From: Lepidostoma basale
Taxonomy: Eukaryota > Arthropoda > Insecta > Trichoptera > Lepidostomatidae
Direction of reading: 5' to 3'
NCBI GenBank assembly: GCA_022606425.2
Contig: JAHDVF020000761.1
Span: forward strand, 310,001-374,000
Length of the DNA stretch: 64,000 nt
The translations under genes and the position numbers were made by a program. The notes below the pieces were generated by a model. It saw only the letters and a program-made list of their open reading frames with translations, was not told where the DNA came from and did no database searches. This document shows, one piece after another, positions 43,161 through 55,316 of the stretch (positions are counted from its first letter, which is position 1; each line of letters begins with the position of its first letter).

Positions 43161-43769
43161 TCCTTTGATATTCTTTTTTTTTCACCCTTTACATCGATTT
43201 GGCTCGCGCTATAATGATGTAAGGAGTTTTTTCAACAAAATAATAATAATACTAATATTTTTTTAAATATATTACAGAGCTGAAATATAACTGGTCGCGC
43301 GTTGCAATGCAGATTCTACAAGGACCCGCAAAATCTAAAAAGCTGTCTTCAAACCATATTTGTACGATTTTATTTGTGTCTAATTATTTTCACCAATCTA
43401 CAGATACGAGGTTTTAATTTTTTTACATTCGATTAAAAACATTGCCGTGACGCCCTTTGCGCCTGTAGGTTAAAAGAGGTTTCTCAACACGAAGAGACCG
43501 TTCACTTTGAGGTGGCAAGAAAACTAAATCTAAAAGAAAAAGATTATCCAGTCTCGCTGCTTTACAGACACGCCGATGGTAGTGCTGTATTATATAAAGG
43601 AATTTATGAGGTAAGCTCGTGGAGAGACAAGACTTAATCCTATACAATATTGTATGAGACGTGTTCAATTTCAGAGAATCGATTTCGCTTCGCCGGCACC
43701 CATACACCTAGCGAGACGAAATAATAACGCTTAATTGATATATTGACTCAATAATGGGAACACGTTACA

Positions 43770-43990
43770 CTACAGCCGCGGGGGTCAAGGGTTCAAATCT
43801 AGTACAAGTTAAATATATGTACAAACGCGAATTGTATTGTATCCGCAATTATCGGAAATAATAATAAATTATGTGATTAAGAAAATCACAGCGATATAGC
43901 AGAACGGTCTCAGAGTCGCAGTGCAAACGTCGATATCAGAATCAAAATACAGGGTTCAAATCTTTGTTGAAAATCTCCTGATGTGTTTTT
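43770..43990 (+). repeat. tRNA-like SINE remnants
   Basis: 43904-43914 TAGCAGAACGG fits a pol III A box, and AGGGTTCAAATCT about 55 bases on fits a B box. Another B-box-like AGGGTTCAAATCT lies at 43788-43801. No complete tRNA cloverleaf. Confidence 0.4.
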
Positions 43991-44559
43991 ACTCTTGAAA
44001 GATAATTTGGTCGATTAAGATATTTTTTATTTCAAAAGTAAAAATTGCCGTAACTTGCCGCACAAAATAAGAATCCGAGAACATAAGCAAGTAAATTTAT
44101 TAAATAAAATTTATATTGAGAACATTATTTCGTTAAAAATATTGAACACGTTGACAGGATAAATTACGTAGGTATATTTAACATTCTTCGTTTTCTTCAG
44201 GTCAATGGCAAGACCTTTTTTCTCTCTCTTTCTCTCTCAATTGTGGTGGAATGTTTGGCCGATTTTGTGTTGTTTCATTAGGTGCCGGGTGTTATATTTT
44301 CACTTACACCACACATGGAGGCATATTCCTGTGCATATTGAGAGAGAAGTTACAAAAACGTCCATTTTATAATATATATAACTTTTAAAAATTACGTTTT
44401 TATCATATATTTTTTAGTTTTTACTATTTTTTTAAATCTAATAATAAAAGCAACGACATATTTATTATAATATAATTGTAATGGTTTGCAACGACTTAAA
44501 ATTATCTATGAGGTCGTTGAACCTACCACAACATAGAATCGCTAAAGATTATGGATAAT

Positions 44560-44990
44560 TACAGCTTCGAAGAGTTGGGCATCTCATTACCTATTTCTTT
44601 AAATTAATCAGGGGATATTTCGAGAACTCGGCCGTGCTAGAGGATGTTGGTATTTTTGTCCCTGATTGATTTCTCCGACAGCGACAGCACATATTGTTTT
44701 ACCTACCGGCCACCAGAACCAATCTGCCTCTGGTGACACCGGTGGGAAGAGCAATTAGTCTGCTGAACGCGGTCTCCTCGGAGATCGACGTCTTTCATAT
44801 AAGTGAAAGTACGTTCAGGAGACAAATACTCTTGACTTTAGAAAGTATCTTGTCTTCCTAAGGTCGAACCATCTCTAATGCGTTCCTGGTACTATGTTGT
44901 ATTTTTTATAATATTTTATCTGTACTCAATAGATGCCTTAAACATTTTCCTGAGTGTAATGTCTTTTGAGTTAATAAACTGATTTGATAA
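44560..44990 (+). repeat. CR1-like LINE, best 3' coding copy
   Basis: The plus frame reads FLRQRQHILFYLP, RTNLPLVTPVGRAISLLNAV and SSEIDVFHISESTFRRQIL, the C-terminal end of a CR1/L2-like reverse transcriptase, then CGTTCCTGGTA and an AT-rich 3' end. The same element is at 20288, 25940, 31137 and 32020. Confidence 0.7.
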
Positions 44991-45584
44991 TAATGTTGAA
45001 AAAAAAATTATGCAGTGGGCTGAATTTCGTGTATTGGATCCTCTTGACTGGTAATTAAACCCAATAATAAGTTATGAACGATAATTATTATGATTGATAA
45101 TTCATTACTGAATAAAACACCTCACTAAACCACAATTTCCGTCAATTATTTATTTATTAAGAAAGAAACAAGTTATGTTTTTATGTTGATCAATGCCCAA
45201 AGGCAACTTATAATATAGGATGCACGACACTTGGATGGAAGACTGCACGAAACTGGGATACAAAACTATGATGCAGGACACTAGGATCGTGGAATCCTTT
45301 AATAAACTTTAACGTGGATTCACCGAATGACTTGAAAAATAAGTATAAATAATATACAGTTTGATTCGTTGAACTTTCAAGTTAATTTTCTCACGTATTT
45401 ATTTTTTCTTGGACAATACTCCATATTAACATATTAAATTAGATTTAAAAATCGGTTTTCCTGAGGTATCTATTTTAACTGATATATGAAAATTGTTTTT
45501 ATTTCAACATATAAAAGAATTTGCAAGAGCAGTTGGCATCTTCACCTGCTGAAGTAGATATTGTTGAAATGTATTCATCTATAC

Positions 45585-45920
45585 GTGCAACATGTCCGAG
45601 CTACCTGAACGACCCTCCAACCCCCCGCATGCAAAATAAACTTGGATTTCAAGACGTCAACGTTACGTACGGGGAACATTCCGTTTGTATTGCAAATTCG
45701 CCGTATAACGGTTACAGTCTCCTCGCCTCACCCGTGGGCGGGCCCCGGGGGGCGGGGGCGGGGGTCAGAGCGGGGGCGGGATCCGTGTCTAGTGAAGCGA
45801 TCCTTCACACAAAAGCTATACAGAATCGGGAGGAAAACTCGTTATCTTCCTTCTTTTCCCATTCGCTACCGCGACAAGATATACAACTGGCAGGGAAGGG
45901 CAAGCGAAGGGTTGAAACTA
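45585..45920. promoter_or_regulatory. GC-box-rich island in groucho intron 1
   Basis: GTGGGCGGGCCCCGGGGGGC and GGGGGCGGGGGTCAGAGCGG are Sp1/KLF-like GC boxes. Overlapping open frames of 135 and 116 codons on the plus strand reflect GC content and resemble no protein I know. Confidence 0.3.
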
Positions 45921-46029
45921 TCGAATAAAGACCCGACTATTCAAAATAAACAACGTGTATTTATTCAAATAGCATATATTTATTCCCAATAATAACATAT
46001 GGCGAAGTAGCAAGGACAGGCAGTCAGGA

Positions 46030-46340
46030 AAAAAAAAGTTTTGAAAATTTCTGAGATGAAAGTACTGAGAATGATAGCAGACAAGACAATAAGAAATCGC
46101 GTGATGAACATCAGAAAAAATTAGATATGTGAGGCTGAAGATATTATATGATGAAGGAAACAGCGAAAGAAGGACTGGTACGGCCATATCCAAAGAATGG
46201 ACACCATCAGATTCCCCTATATTACAATACATAATCATCTTCACGGGAATCGTCTTGGTGGAAAAGCTTCTAAAATATGGAAGGAGAGCTGGAAACTCAA
46301 GGCATATAACAAGGAAAAATATAATAAGAAGATATATGTA
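46030..46340 (+). repeat. RTE-like LINE 3' fragment
   Basis: Plus frames give ISEMKVLRMIADKTIRNRVM, CEAEDI and EWTPSDSPILQYI, parallel to 56870-57350 (ISEMKTLRTIAGKSLRDRVR). Several stops. Confidence 0.65.
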
Positions 46341-46439
46341 TGTACTATAATGGTTAAGATGTAATGAGGTTTGTCTTGCTGGAAGGTACGCTTCAATAAA
46401 ACATTACGAAAAGCCAAACTGCATAACATCAGCAGCAAT

Positions 46440-46790
46440 AAGCCCTTTTATATAGCGTCCACGGGTGGTCTTTGGGCCCTGCGAACTCGAAGCAATATGA
46501 CTATAATACTATCATTAACCCCATTGTCATAGCGGATAGTGAGGGCGAGTGGCATGTGTCCGGCGCAAGATAACCGAACCCATCCGACTAAGGGAAGGCG
46601 ATCCCTACAGAACAGTCACCCATCAGAGAAGGCAACGGGAAACAACTCTGGTGATCTTTTCACATAAAATCGACCGAAAAATGGAGAGGAATGAATAGGA
46701 ATCCGCGGAAATAACTGGAATGGTGCTAACCCTAGTCCCTATCAGCCTTAAAACGGACGGGTAGTAAGAAAAATCTCAGTCAACCTCAGT
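46440..46790. other. Unclassified moderately GC-rich segment
   Basis: ACCCATCCGACTAAGGGAAG, AGGCAACGGGAAACAACTCT and similar strings look like the 5' part or ORF1 region of a retroelement, but I cannot name it. Confidence 0.3.
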
Positions 46791-47014
46791 CAAGTCAAGG
46801 TCGGAGATATCTGATATGACAGAAGAAAAAAATATGTATGGAACCAATATACTATTTACTTACAATTAGTTGATTTAGAATAAACTACTTAACAATATTT
46901 CTATCAAGCAGCATTATCAATAAATAATGATATTATGTAAAATATATAATTTGTATTAAAAATCGGGCTAGAACATAAAACGCACTCAATATTATAAAAT
47001 AATAGCGAAACATA

Positions 47015-47100
47015 TTCAAAATGGGTGGTGGTCTAGAGGGCAGAACTTTTGGCTCCTGATCCGGGGGACATGGGTTCAACCCTGGACACAATCAGATTCT
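47015..47100 (+). repeat. tRNA-derived SINE
   Basis: TGGTCTAGAGG (47029-47039) matches an A box and GGTTCAACCC (47073-47082) a B box, about 34 bases apart as in tRNA-type pol III promoters. The stem pairings are too poor for a functional tRNA. Confidence 0.5.
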
Positions 47101-47574
47101 ATCTTCATAATAACGAGCTATTTTCTGCTCATACTGAAGATTGCAAAATAAATTCTAATACCATTTATTTAAATCCTTGTTATTAGTTTTTTTTTAAATC
47201 ATACATATTTCGTTTTATTTGTTATTCGTTATAATATTATTTAGGAGGAAGGAAAGTCTCTCCACGTGTTCGTGTTCTAAAACTGCAACACCCGGTGCCC
47301 CTGGATAATACAAGACGTGCTGCCTAAAAGGTCAAATTTTTTAGGGCATCCCTATTATATATATTATACAAGATTATAATATACGACATGATCAATTTGA
47401 CACGAAGAAGACAAAGACTATGTACAATAATGGTTGTATACGAGTTATTTGTCAATAATGTGCTTGTATTACTATGATCAGTAATTAAGAAAATAATGTA
47501 CATGCTGGAATCCCTACCATGTCAGTAAATGGAAACGAAACCACAAACACAGAAACATCGAAATATGATTAATC

Positions 47575-47850
47575 GCGGTGAATACCCTGGAATGTGTACC
47601 CCTGGAATACAGGACTTACCGTCGACTCGGGGGTGGCCCGTTTCCTGGGGGGTTCGGAATGGTGGCGGAGGGTTTGGGGTTGTTTCACACCCCTCACTTA
47701 CAACTCCTTGTTGGATGTTTGTTTCTGTGTCAGCGCTTATTGATTCCGTCACACCTGTGGACCGCCATAACAAAATAATCTAATCTCCCGGGAGCGGAAG
47801 TAAACGAAGACGGCAATCACCGCAGCGCGATGAAGTTACGTGGGTAAATA
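47575..47850. other. Moderately GC-rich block
   Basis: GACTCGGGGGTGGCCCGTTT, GGAATGGTGGCGGAGGGTTT. Open frames on both strands but no recognisable protein. Confidence 0.25.
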
Positions 47851-47899
47851 CGAGGAATAAGAAAGACTCCAATATCATGGCATGCCTTAGAGGGGGCGC

Positions 47900-48065
47900 A
47901 CATACAGTTTTAATAAACACTCCACCCATAGCCGAAAAAATATCAAAATCAAGGCTGCGGTGGTACGGTCACGTAATAAGACCTACCTACCATATTGTGA
48001 AAATGTGCATTTCTGTAGATACTAAAAAGGGAGGAATACCCCAAGAAATGTGGGACTAGACTTAG
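47900..48065 (+). repeat. LINE reverse-transcriptase tail
   Basis: The plus frame ends PIAEKISKSRLRWYGHVIRP, HIVKMCISVDTKKGG, P.EMWD, a typical C-terminal block of insect non-LTR reverse transcriptases (another family). Confidence 0.6.
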
Positions 48066-48112
48066 ACTCTAGGCCTTGAGCAAGAAGAACCAATAAAGGA
48101 AATACTTAAAAA

Positions 48113-48275
48113 CTAAGTAACTAATCATCACGCCGTCTGCCGAAGGAGTAAGCAGAAATAATGAACTGCCACACTTTTTTTTCCTGACTTACTTCTCTCG
48201 CTTCCTCAACATTCATACAGCGTGTCATGCATCCATGTCGACTTCTCCGACACCTGACGTGGCCTACTTAGAATT
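48113..48275 (-). repeat. TTAG-tailed LINE 3' fragment
   Basis: AACTAATCATCACGCCGTCT, GCCACAC, TTACTTCTCTCGCTTCC, then CACCTGACGTGGCC; minus-coded and 5' truncated. Confidence 0.8.
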
Positions 48276-48724
48276 AAGAAATGCTTGATATTTCACAAAA
48301 AAAGTTTTGTAGAAAATATTTTTTTTTATTTATATCAAGGCTTTCATGTACTCTAGTCATTTTGTTTGTGTCATTTTACTTTATTAGTTTTGCATAATCA
48401 ATCATAAACTTTAAATATGTATTTAGATAATCATACATCAAGAGCAAACATTGGAGAATTCAATTTCAAATTTTCGATTACACGGGAGGAAAGAATGCGA
48501 AATGTACGCGGGTAAATAACTTCTGTTTATCTAGTGATATTTGCGTGTTTATACATATGATTCAGTATAGCGAATTTTCGTACTAGAAAACACACATTAC
48601 AAGTAAATCGTGGTAATACAATATACACAAATTAAGTATGTACATACATTGTAATGAGCATGAGCGAGCAATTCATAAAAATGGCGTTTTATAAATTATC
48701 CAATTTATTATTATTATTATTATA

Positions 48725-49735
48725 TTATTGTGGGCAGAAAGAATGGACCGCCACACAGTTCTCCCTCACATACTTCTCCGGTTTCCTTAAACTAACTAAC
48801 TAACTAACCATCACACCGTCATGTCACCCCGGAGGGGTAGGCAGAAAAAATGGAACGCATACTGTTCTGTCCTGACATACTTCTCTCGAATCCTCTACAT
48901 TCATACATCTTGTCATGCACGCACGTCGATTTCTCCGACTCTCACATGACCGACATTTAATATTTGATTGTGCCACGATTTCCTCGGCCTTCTTCTATTT
49001 CTAGCTCCGTCCACATATACCTTATTCACCATTCTGCCTTCACTCATTCTTTCCATGTGTCCAAACCATATTAACGACCCTTGCATTATTTTGTTCAGAA
49101 CACTTTCATTCGCACCGCATTCACTTCTAATACTTGCATTTGACACTCTATCATATACAGATTTACTACACATTCGTCTTAGAGATCTCATTTCTACTGC
49201 ATTTATTCTACTTTCATCCTTTTTTTGCCAGTTCCATGCTTAAGGGTCGGCACAAGAACACAGTTATGCACTGCCATCTTAGCATTTTGAATAGGCTTTT
49301 GTTTGCGATGACAACTTTAAGTGCACCATTTACTCTGTTGCCTGCCCCAACCCTTCTTTCAATATCAAAAATATTCGGAGTTCGACCCCTATGTCCATGT
49401 ATTTGCCAAATGGATCCAGTGTGCGGCGTGATGGTTTCTTTACCATTCTATCGTTATATGTGTCCAAACTATCCTAATGAACCATTCATAAATTTGTTCA
49501 TGACGCTTTCATTTGCACTGCATTCACTTCTTATAATTATCACACATTCGTCTAAGATATCTCATTTCCAATGCATCCATTCTACTATCGCTCTTCTTTT
49601 GCCAGTTCCATACTTCATTTCCACACATAGGGGTGGGTACAAGAACACCACTGTTCACTCACATACATTTTTTTCTGCCTTTCGGGGAGATTGGAAATAA
49701 CCTAGTCCGGGAGACGGCGTGATGGTTAGTTAGAT
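48725..49735. repeat. Cluster of stacked TTAG-tailed LINE fragments
   Basis: 48725-48785 is a short end. 48790-49330 is a long minus-coded copy starting (AACT)4 (frame 48913-49191: RVSNASIRSECGANESVLNK). 49330-49655 is another minus-coded piece lacking its tail. 49670-49735 is a plus-oriented end closing GGGAGACGGCGTGATGG, TTAGTTAG. So pieces in both orientations converge. Confidence 0.8.
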
Positions 49736-50044
49736 ATAGATAGTTAAGTATATATTCATTTTAAAAAATAATTACGTAAAAGGAACACGATATTGCAAAA
49801 GTCTAAATTACTTTCGAATCAAAAATTTTAATAAATTTATTTTTATTTTAGTACGCCTCAAAATCATAATAATGAATAGGCAAGAAAACGGATGTCATCA
49901 AGAAAGAGTAAAATAATATATCGAATACAAGAGAGCGAGAGAAGAATACTTCGAATGCACACAATGCGCGTGCTAGTATTTCACGAGATGCAACTAGTAT
50001 ATTTATTATATATTATCATTAAAAATAATTATTAAATAATACTT

Positions 50045-50115
50045 CCACTTTTGTCTTTATTTCAACAGCGAGCCTGGCGAAATAAATACTAAAGTGGAAG
50101 TAGTTAAAAAAAACA
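50045..50115 (+). repeat. Relative of the 16850 hammerhead-like repeat
   Basis: CAGCGAGCCTGGCGAAATAA, then AAGTGGAAGTAGTT, AAAACATCGTT. Only the central GCGAAA and flanks survive. Confidence 0.4.
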
Positions 50116-50920
50116 TCGTTAATTTTAATCATTATTTAAAAGGAACTTCAATCAAGAGATTTCAGTAAAATCATTGGATTACATTATCATTACATTTTTC
50201 GCCATTCTAAAGTAAATAGTTTCACTACCTAAAAATCCTAGAGTATCGGTAGCTTTTAGGCGACAATCCGACCCTACCGACCGCCGTGCAAATTGACAAA
50301 GTGTTTCTATAGAATACCATAAAATAAAAAAACAATACGTAAACCGTATCTTCGTGTTGGATAATTATGATGAGTTGTCAGCTAAATATTCAGATTACCA
50401 TCAACCAATACAAAGTAGCCAACAGTAGTATTCAAATACATCATGAAACGGTTCTATAAATAAAAATTTCGTTATTTTTAGCACACGAAACATTTGAATC
50501 TCCTAAGAGGCTTAACGCAGCGGCTCGGTACAAATCTTAATCCTTCATAAAGCTCGTATTAAATGCCGCATAAATCTTGCCATTAATGAAGGATTCCGGC
50601 CGTCATAAAAAATAAACGATAAAACTCGCGACGTCATCAATAAATCCGATCTGATAAAATCAGCATTCTGAATGGGAGATGTGACAGTGCATGTTGAAAG
50701 ATTAACATAACCTAAAAACTACCAATGTTAAGATTAAAATTCAGTTTACTAAGGTCACGATTTAATAGCAATCAATGAATGTACTACATTGTGACAATTA
50801 CAAAAGAAAAAAAAAATTAAAAATAAAAAAACAATGGAGAAGTCTATAATTACAGTATAATATATTAAAATATAATATTAAAATAATATTTTAAAACAGA
50901 GTAAATGGTGCATTAAAGGT
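50116..50920. other. Intron sequence, no gene
   Basis: AT-rich; no frames, inverted ends or known repeats seen. Confidence 0.45.
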
Positions 50921-50924
50921 TGTC

Positions 50925-51430
50925 ATCAAGATGGCAGTTCATAATGGTGTTCATGTGCCGAACCTTATGTATGGAAGTAAAGCATGGAGCTGGTAAAATA
51001 AGGATGAATGAAGAATAAATGCGGTAGAAATAAGATCTCTAAGACGAATGTGTAGTAAATCTGTATGTGATAGTGTCAAATGCAAATATAAGAAGTGAAT
51101 GCGGTGCGAATGAAAGTGTTGAACACGAACAAAATAATGAAATGGTCTTTAAGATGGTTTGGACACGTAGAAAGAATGAGTGAAGACAGAATGGTGAAGA
51201 AGGTATATGTGAATGGAACTAGAAATAGAGGAAGGCCAAAGAAAACGTGGCACGATCAATCAATCAAGTATTAAATGTCGATCACGTGAGGAGTCGGAGA
51301 AATCGACATGTGTGCATGACAAGATGTATGAATATAGAGGAATCGAGAGAAGTATGTCAGGAGAGAACAATGTGGCGGTCCATTATTTCTGCCTACCCCT
51401 CCGGTGAGACGGCGTGATGGTTAGTTATAT
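50925..51430 (+). repeat. TTAG-tailed LINE 3' copy
   Basis: Starts near AAGATGGCAGTTCATAATGG and runs through SECGANES, HVERMSEDRMVKKVYVNG-like strings with frameshifts to GACGGCGTGATGGTTAGTTA. Confidence 0.9.
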
Positions 51431-51959
51431 TTTAAAAAAGATAACACTACCTACATATTGAATTTAAAATGTGAAATATATTTACTTCAATCATATGTAT
51501 GAAGTGGTCAATGTAAATAGTAGTACAACAGTTTTCATAAATATCATATACTAAAAAAATATTAACGGATTCTTGAAAAATGATGTAAAACTGTGTATAA
51601 TATATAAATAATATTAAAATTTAAAAACTTTGTTCGCTGAAGAGTTCAAATTAAGCCTCCAAAACAATAATTCTTGGAAATAATCTGCCAAAATAATTTA
51701 TTAAATGCAACCAAGGTTTATCTTGTTCCGATTACTTTTTGAACCTCATTGTAGGATACACATCCTAGGTAAAAGTATGTGTTCCATATACATATCTCAA
51801 AATCAGTATGGGATAATTCATACCCAGCAGAACAAATGAGCCTACAGTTGTGCCATTGGAATGAACTATAGAGATGCTGAAATATTTATGCTTGGCATAT
51901 TTCAATATATTTAGTACATACAAGGCAAAGAGATTCTCTTGATTCTAGAGAAAACAATG

Positions 51960-52325
51960 TCACGTTGATCATTTCAATCCTGGTGTTTTATAAAACATTG
52001 GTTAAGTACATTCTAACATAAATCAACATGTTTTATAGACAACAGAGAGCCCCAGCGTATATATCGGACCTCTGCGTGACACCCATGCCAACGGAAAGGC
52101 AATGTTTACTCCGATCAGTAGAAACAAGTGCAAACAACATAACAATTCCAGTCAGAGCCAATAAAGCAAGTTTCGATGATCGTGCTTTCAGCGTTGCGGG
52201 TCCGTTGGCGTGGAATAGCTTCCATGTTAGTATTAAGTATGAGGATAGTGACGTTAAATTTAAGAAACTTCTAAAGACTGCACTGTTCGGTCAGTCATTT
52301 CCTAGTGCGTCGTTGAAGTAATTGA
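51960..52325 (+). repeat. CR1/L2-like LINE, C-terminal end
   Basis: The plus frame 52028-52321 encodes APAYISDLCV, then ASFDDRAFSVAGPLAWNSFH and FKKLLKTALFGQ. The R-F-S-V-A-G-P-..W-N string is the classic C-terminal signature of CR1/L2/Jockey-type reverse transcriptases. 5' truncated; one stop before 52028. Confidence 0.85.
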
Positions 52326-52329
52326 TTTT

Positions 52330-53600
52330 ACAAAACGGCGCACTTTAAATATAACTCATCAAAATAATAATAACAATAATTTTATTTATCTTTTGTTTTT
52401 ATGATAATTACAAATAAGTGTGTTTTAAATGTACACTGTTACATATAGCCAATTTATTTAAAATAAATAAAGAAGAGGTAAGATTTATATAAAATGCTTC
52501 AAAATTAAAACAGTATAAAGTAAAAATACAAAATACAATCGACTCCTATCTTAAAAGTAGTAAAAAAAATACTTTGCTATATCAGTCAATCCATCGGCTA
52601 ACCCGTCGCCTGGATTGGGCGATCTGCCTGCCTAAGCTGATGCGCTAAACAGACATTGTAAGTAATTAGACTCAGTGTATCAATAATAACCATCAGAAAG
52701 ATGTGTGTTAATGTTAAAAATAACTGTTGTTCTAAAAGGATTATTTGATTCTACATTTTTTATACACAGCACAAAATAATGGCATACATAGAAGAAATTT
52801 TAAATATCAACGTAAATTTGGTTGTACCACAGGCAAATAATTAGCCATTGGGTAGTTTTGCGGGAGAGTGGAGAGAGAATGGACATTGTCACTCTCCAAT
52901 AATGAAATATTATTCTAGCCATCCCTAGATTCATAAAACTTGACATACATGGTTTTTATTAGCCAAGGTTTTCTGAAAATGGATTATATTAAAAAAAAAA
53001 AACATACTCTGACGAGCAATCCACTATCATAGACCATTTCAAGTCGATTAAATTAAGTCCTAGTAGTCAACGAAAGTTCGATTACATCCATACTAAATAA
53101 TTTTATGTTGTGTGTAGCTAGTTAAAAATAAAATTAAGAAAGATCTATATGGAATGAATATTCTTCAATTGTTAACATAAGGTTAGGTATTTTTTTACGA
53201 AATAATTTACAAATTTGACATATAGACAATAATCGTAACCAATGTGGCATTTAAATGCATTTAAGTTTGAATACCAATCAAGATTTAGGCTTGATTGGTA
53301 ATAAAACTTAAAAACCGAGAAACTGGAATGGAATATTTTTTTATAGATTTTTATTCAGTAAATACGAAAAATTCGTAACCGTTTATTTAACGCTAATGCT
53401 TTACCGGTGATGTTTAGGTCTAACTCCCTGGAGCACATGTTTACATTACAATGTATATCGTGTTTATCTATCATTCTTTCTGTAATGATTCTGTTCGTTA
53501 AGTACTTATACGTGTTGAAAATGCAGATATGTTTTTATTAATAGATTAATTGCTAACCTAAAATATATATTAAGTTATAGAACAACGCGAAATAGTATTT
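52330..53600. other. AT-rich intron 1 start, no gene
   Basis: No gene. 53260-53312 forms a hairpin (ACCAATCAAG / CTTGATTGGT with TTTAAGTTT flanks). Confidence 0.45.
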
Positions 53601-53606
53601 ACTTAC

Positions 53607-53642
53607 CGCAGCTGCGGGGTGCCGTGCCGGCGTTGGATACAT
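53607..53642 (-). CDS. gro: groucho first coding exon
   Basis: Minus strand: ATG (53642-53640) with A at -3, 12 codons MYPTPARHPAAA, then donor GTAAGT. Groucho proteins of insects start MYPSPVRHPAAG-like, then GPIKFTIADTLER, so this matches in sequence, length and phase (phase 0, joining GPPTSAGPIKF of 17032-17129). It lies 36.5 kb upstream of exon 2 on the minus strand. The exon is GC-rich in AT-rich DNA. Upstream sequence on the minus strand is presumed 5' UTR. Confidence 0.93.
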
Positions 53643-55247
53643 CTTAATGCAGGCACTTATAACGTGAGTTATGAGATTAGAAGGCTTAACCTATCAATCA
53701 CATTTCAAATTCTATGAACAAATAACATACTTTTCGATCCCACTATTACGAATATGGATTGCACATATTTTAATTCACAAATTTCACATCAATAAACGTC
53801 ACCCTGTCACCATAAACACAATACCCGCACAACAGATTTCATAAACCACAATCGTGAGTTAATCACGTAATGTTTTCGGTGGAAAAGAATAAAATTGACA
53901 TTATTTTTTTGCGTACACAAACTACAACTCTGCAAATATACATCTCATGATAAAAGCATATGTTGAACGAATATTTTATTATTTAAATACTTTATTCCCG
54001 ATAGATTGTCCACGCCGCTAAGCGAAAGGATTACAATCGGGAAAATAACAGAAATTCGTTGTATTGGCAGCAGTGATAAATCCATAGATAATGATAGATG
54101 GCGTGGATTCCATGGTGTATTCTAAGCGAAAATAATAGTTGTTTGCTAAGAAATAAAAGTACTTAACAAATATTTATTATTAATTTATCACATTTACGTA
54201 TTTGTTTTTCGACAACGAGAGAATGCGTATTTTTTATTTTTTTTCAAATTAGGAATTTGCGCAACAAAATAGTTAAACACTGCGTAGCACAAGATATACA
54301 AATTTGGTGAGTACATGGCTTTCGGATTAGAATATGTTGTGTAACCACTGCACATACGTATTCCATAAATCTTTCTTTATATTCAAATAATAATAATTGT
54401 TCTTTATTACACTGATGCTTTTTCAATTTTATAAACTACTTTTTTGATGGAGAAGATCGGCTATCTATTGATTTCTGAGCGAACTTGTTCAAATATTTTT
54501 TTAATGTTTACAAAAGTAATTCCTAGATGTCATTATACCTAGATTCCCTTCGTTTTCAAATGGCTTCAAATTCTTGTTGCTTTTTTATATTTTAAATACT
54601 TCTATGCAAACTAAAAAAAAGTATAGCTTAAATTAAAATATTAATCGATACTTTAAACCATTATTTAATTAAAGATAACTGATATTTAAAAAATTCTCGA
54701 ATGTTTATGAAAACAGAACTAACTAAAATGTATCTGGAATAAACGATATTTTAAATAAATTTTTTTAAGTTATCAATTCTCTTGTAATTTCTGGAAATCT
54801 TTTTAAATTTTATCTTTCTCTTTCACTCATCTCACTAAAGTATGTGTATGAGCGATCAAATATGTTTTTCATATAGATTAAATATTATTTTTATAATTCT
54901 CGATATCTTTGCATTACTTTATTTTGTGGTCACGAATGAGCAGGTATATTTCGTGTGCTTTATTTAAAATGATTTCTTCTTAAACAAAGCATTCACCTTT
55001 TTGTTCGCACGTCGACTGGCAAGATAAGCCGCTGTTTGCGGACAGCGTTGCCGGATTTTTCTTTGTTGCTACTTCAAACAACCTGAACTAAAATGGCAGT
55101 CAGTTATTTTGCAGCTGTTGGTGCGCGGTCCTCTCGATTGCACTCCGGTGCTTAGTGAGTTTAAATTTACGAAATATTGTGATATACGTTTTTGAATAGT
55201 GTGTGTGTTAAAGATTTTACTGTGATTGGTGATTTGTGTATGTTATC
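53643..55247. promoter_or_regulatory. Divergent promoter region between groucho and the fem-1-like gene
   Basis: 1.6 kb separates the two start codons, which point away from each other. The right part (54990-55160) is GC-richer and holds an initiator-like TCAGTT at 55100-55105. TATA placement is not convincing. 5' UTRs of both genes must lie here, or begin here if spliced. No transposon was recognised within it. Confidence 0.6.
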
Positions 55248-55316
55248 ATGTTTACTGTGGATCATAAAAGCGTTGTCTACAATGCAGCACGAGATGGAAA
55301 CCTCAATCGGTTAAAA
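55248..55316 (+). CDS. fem-1: First coding exon of a fem-1-like ankyrin-repeat gene
   Basis: ATG then 23 codons ending VVYNAARDGNLNRLK, followed by a strong donor GTAAGT in phase 0. Fem-1 homologues A and C begin with a short leader and (V/A)V(F/Y)NAARDGKLRLL.. before the first ankyrin repeat, so the match is good though short. Fem-1 proteins are substrate receptors of CUL2-type ubiquitin ligases recognising C-terminal degrons (family knowledge). Further exons are not found up to 64000, so the first intron would exceed 8.6 kb. Another ankyrin protein with a similar opening cannot be excluded. Confidence 0.65.

Noticed and set aside
45521..45992. Two overlapping plus-strand frames of 135 and 116 codons
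   Set aside because: Open because of GC-box-rich DNA; low-complexity translations and no splice or family support.
47015..47100. Functional tRNA gene
   Set aside because: A and B boxes are present but acceptor and anticodon stems do not pair; a SINE is more likely.
49134..49700. 188-codon plus-strand frame
   Set aside because: It is the antisense of minus-coded LINE fragments plus a plus-oriented end.
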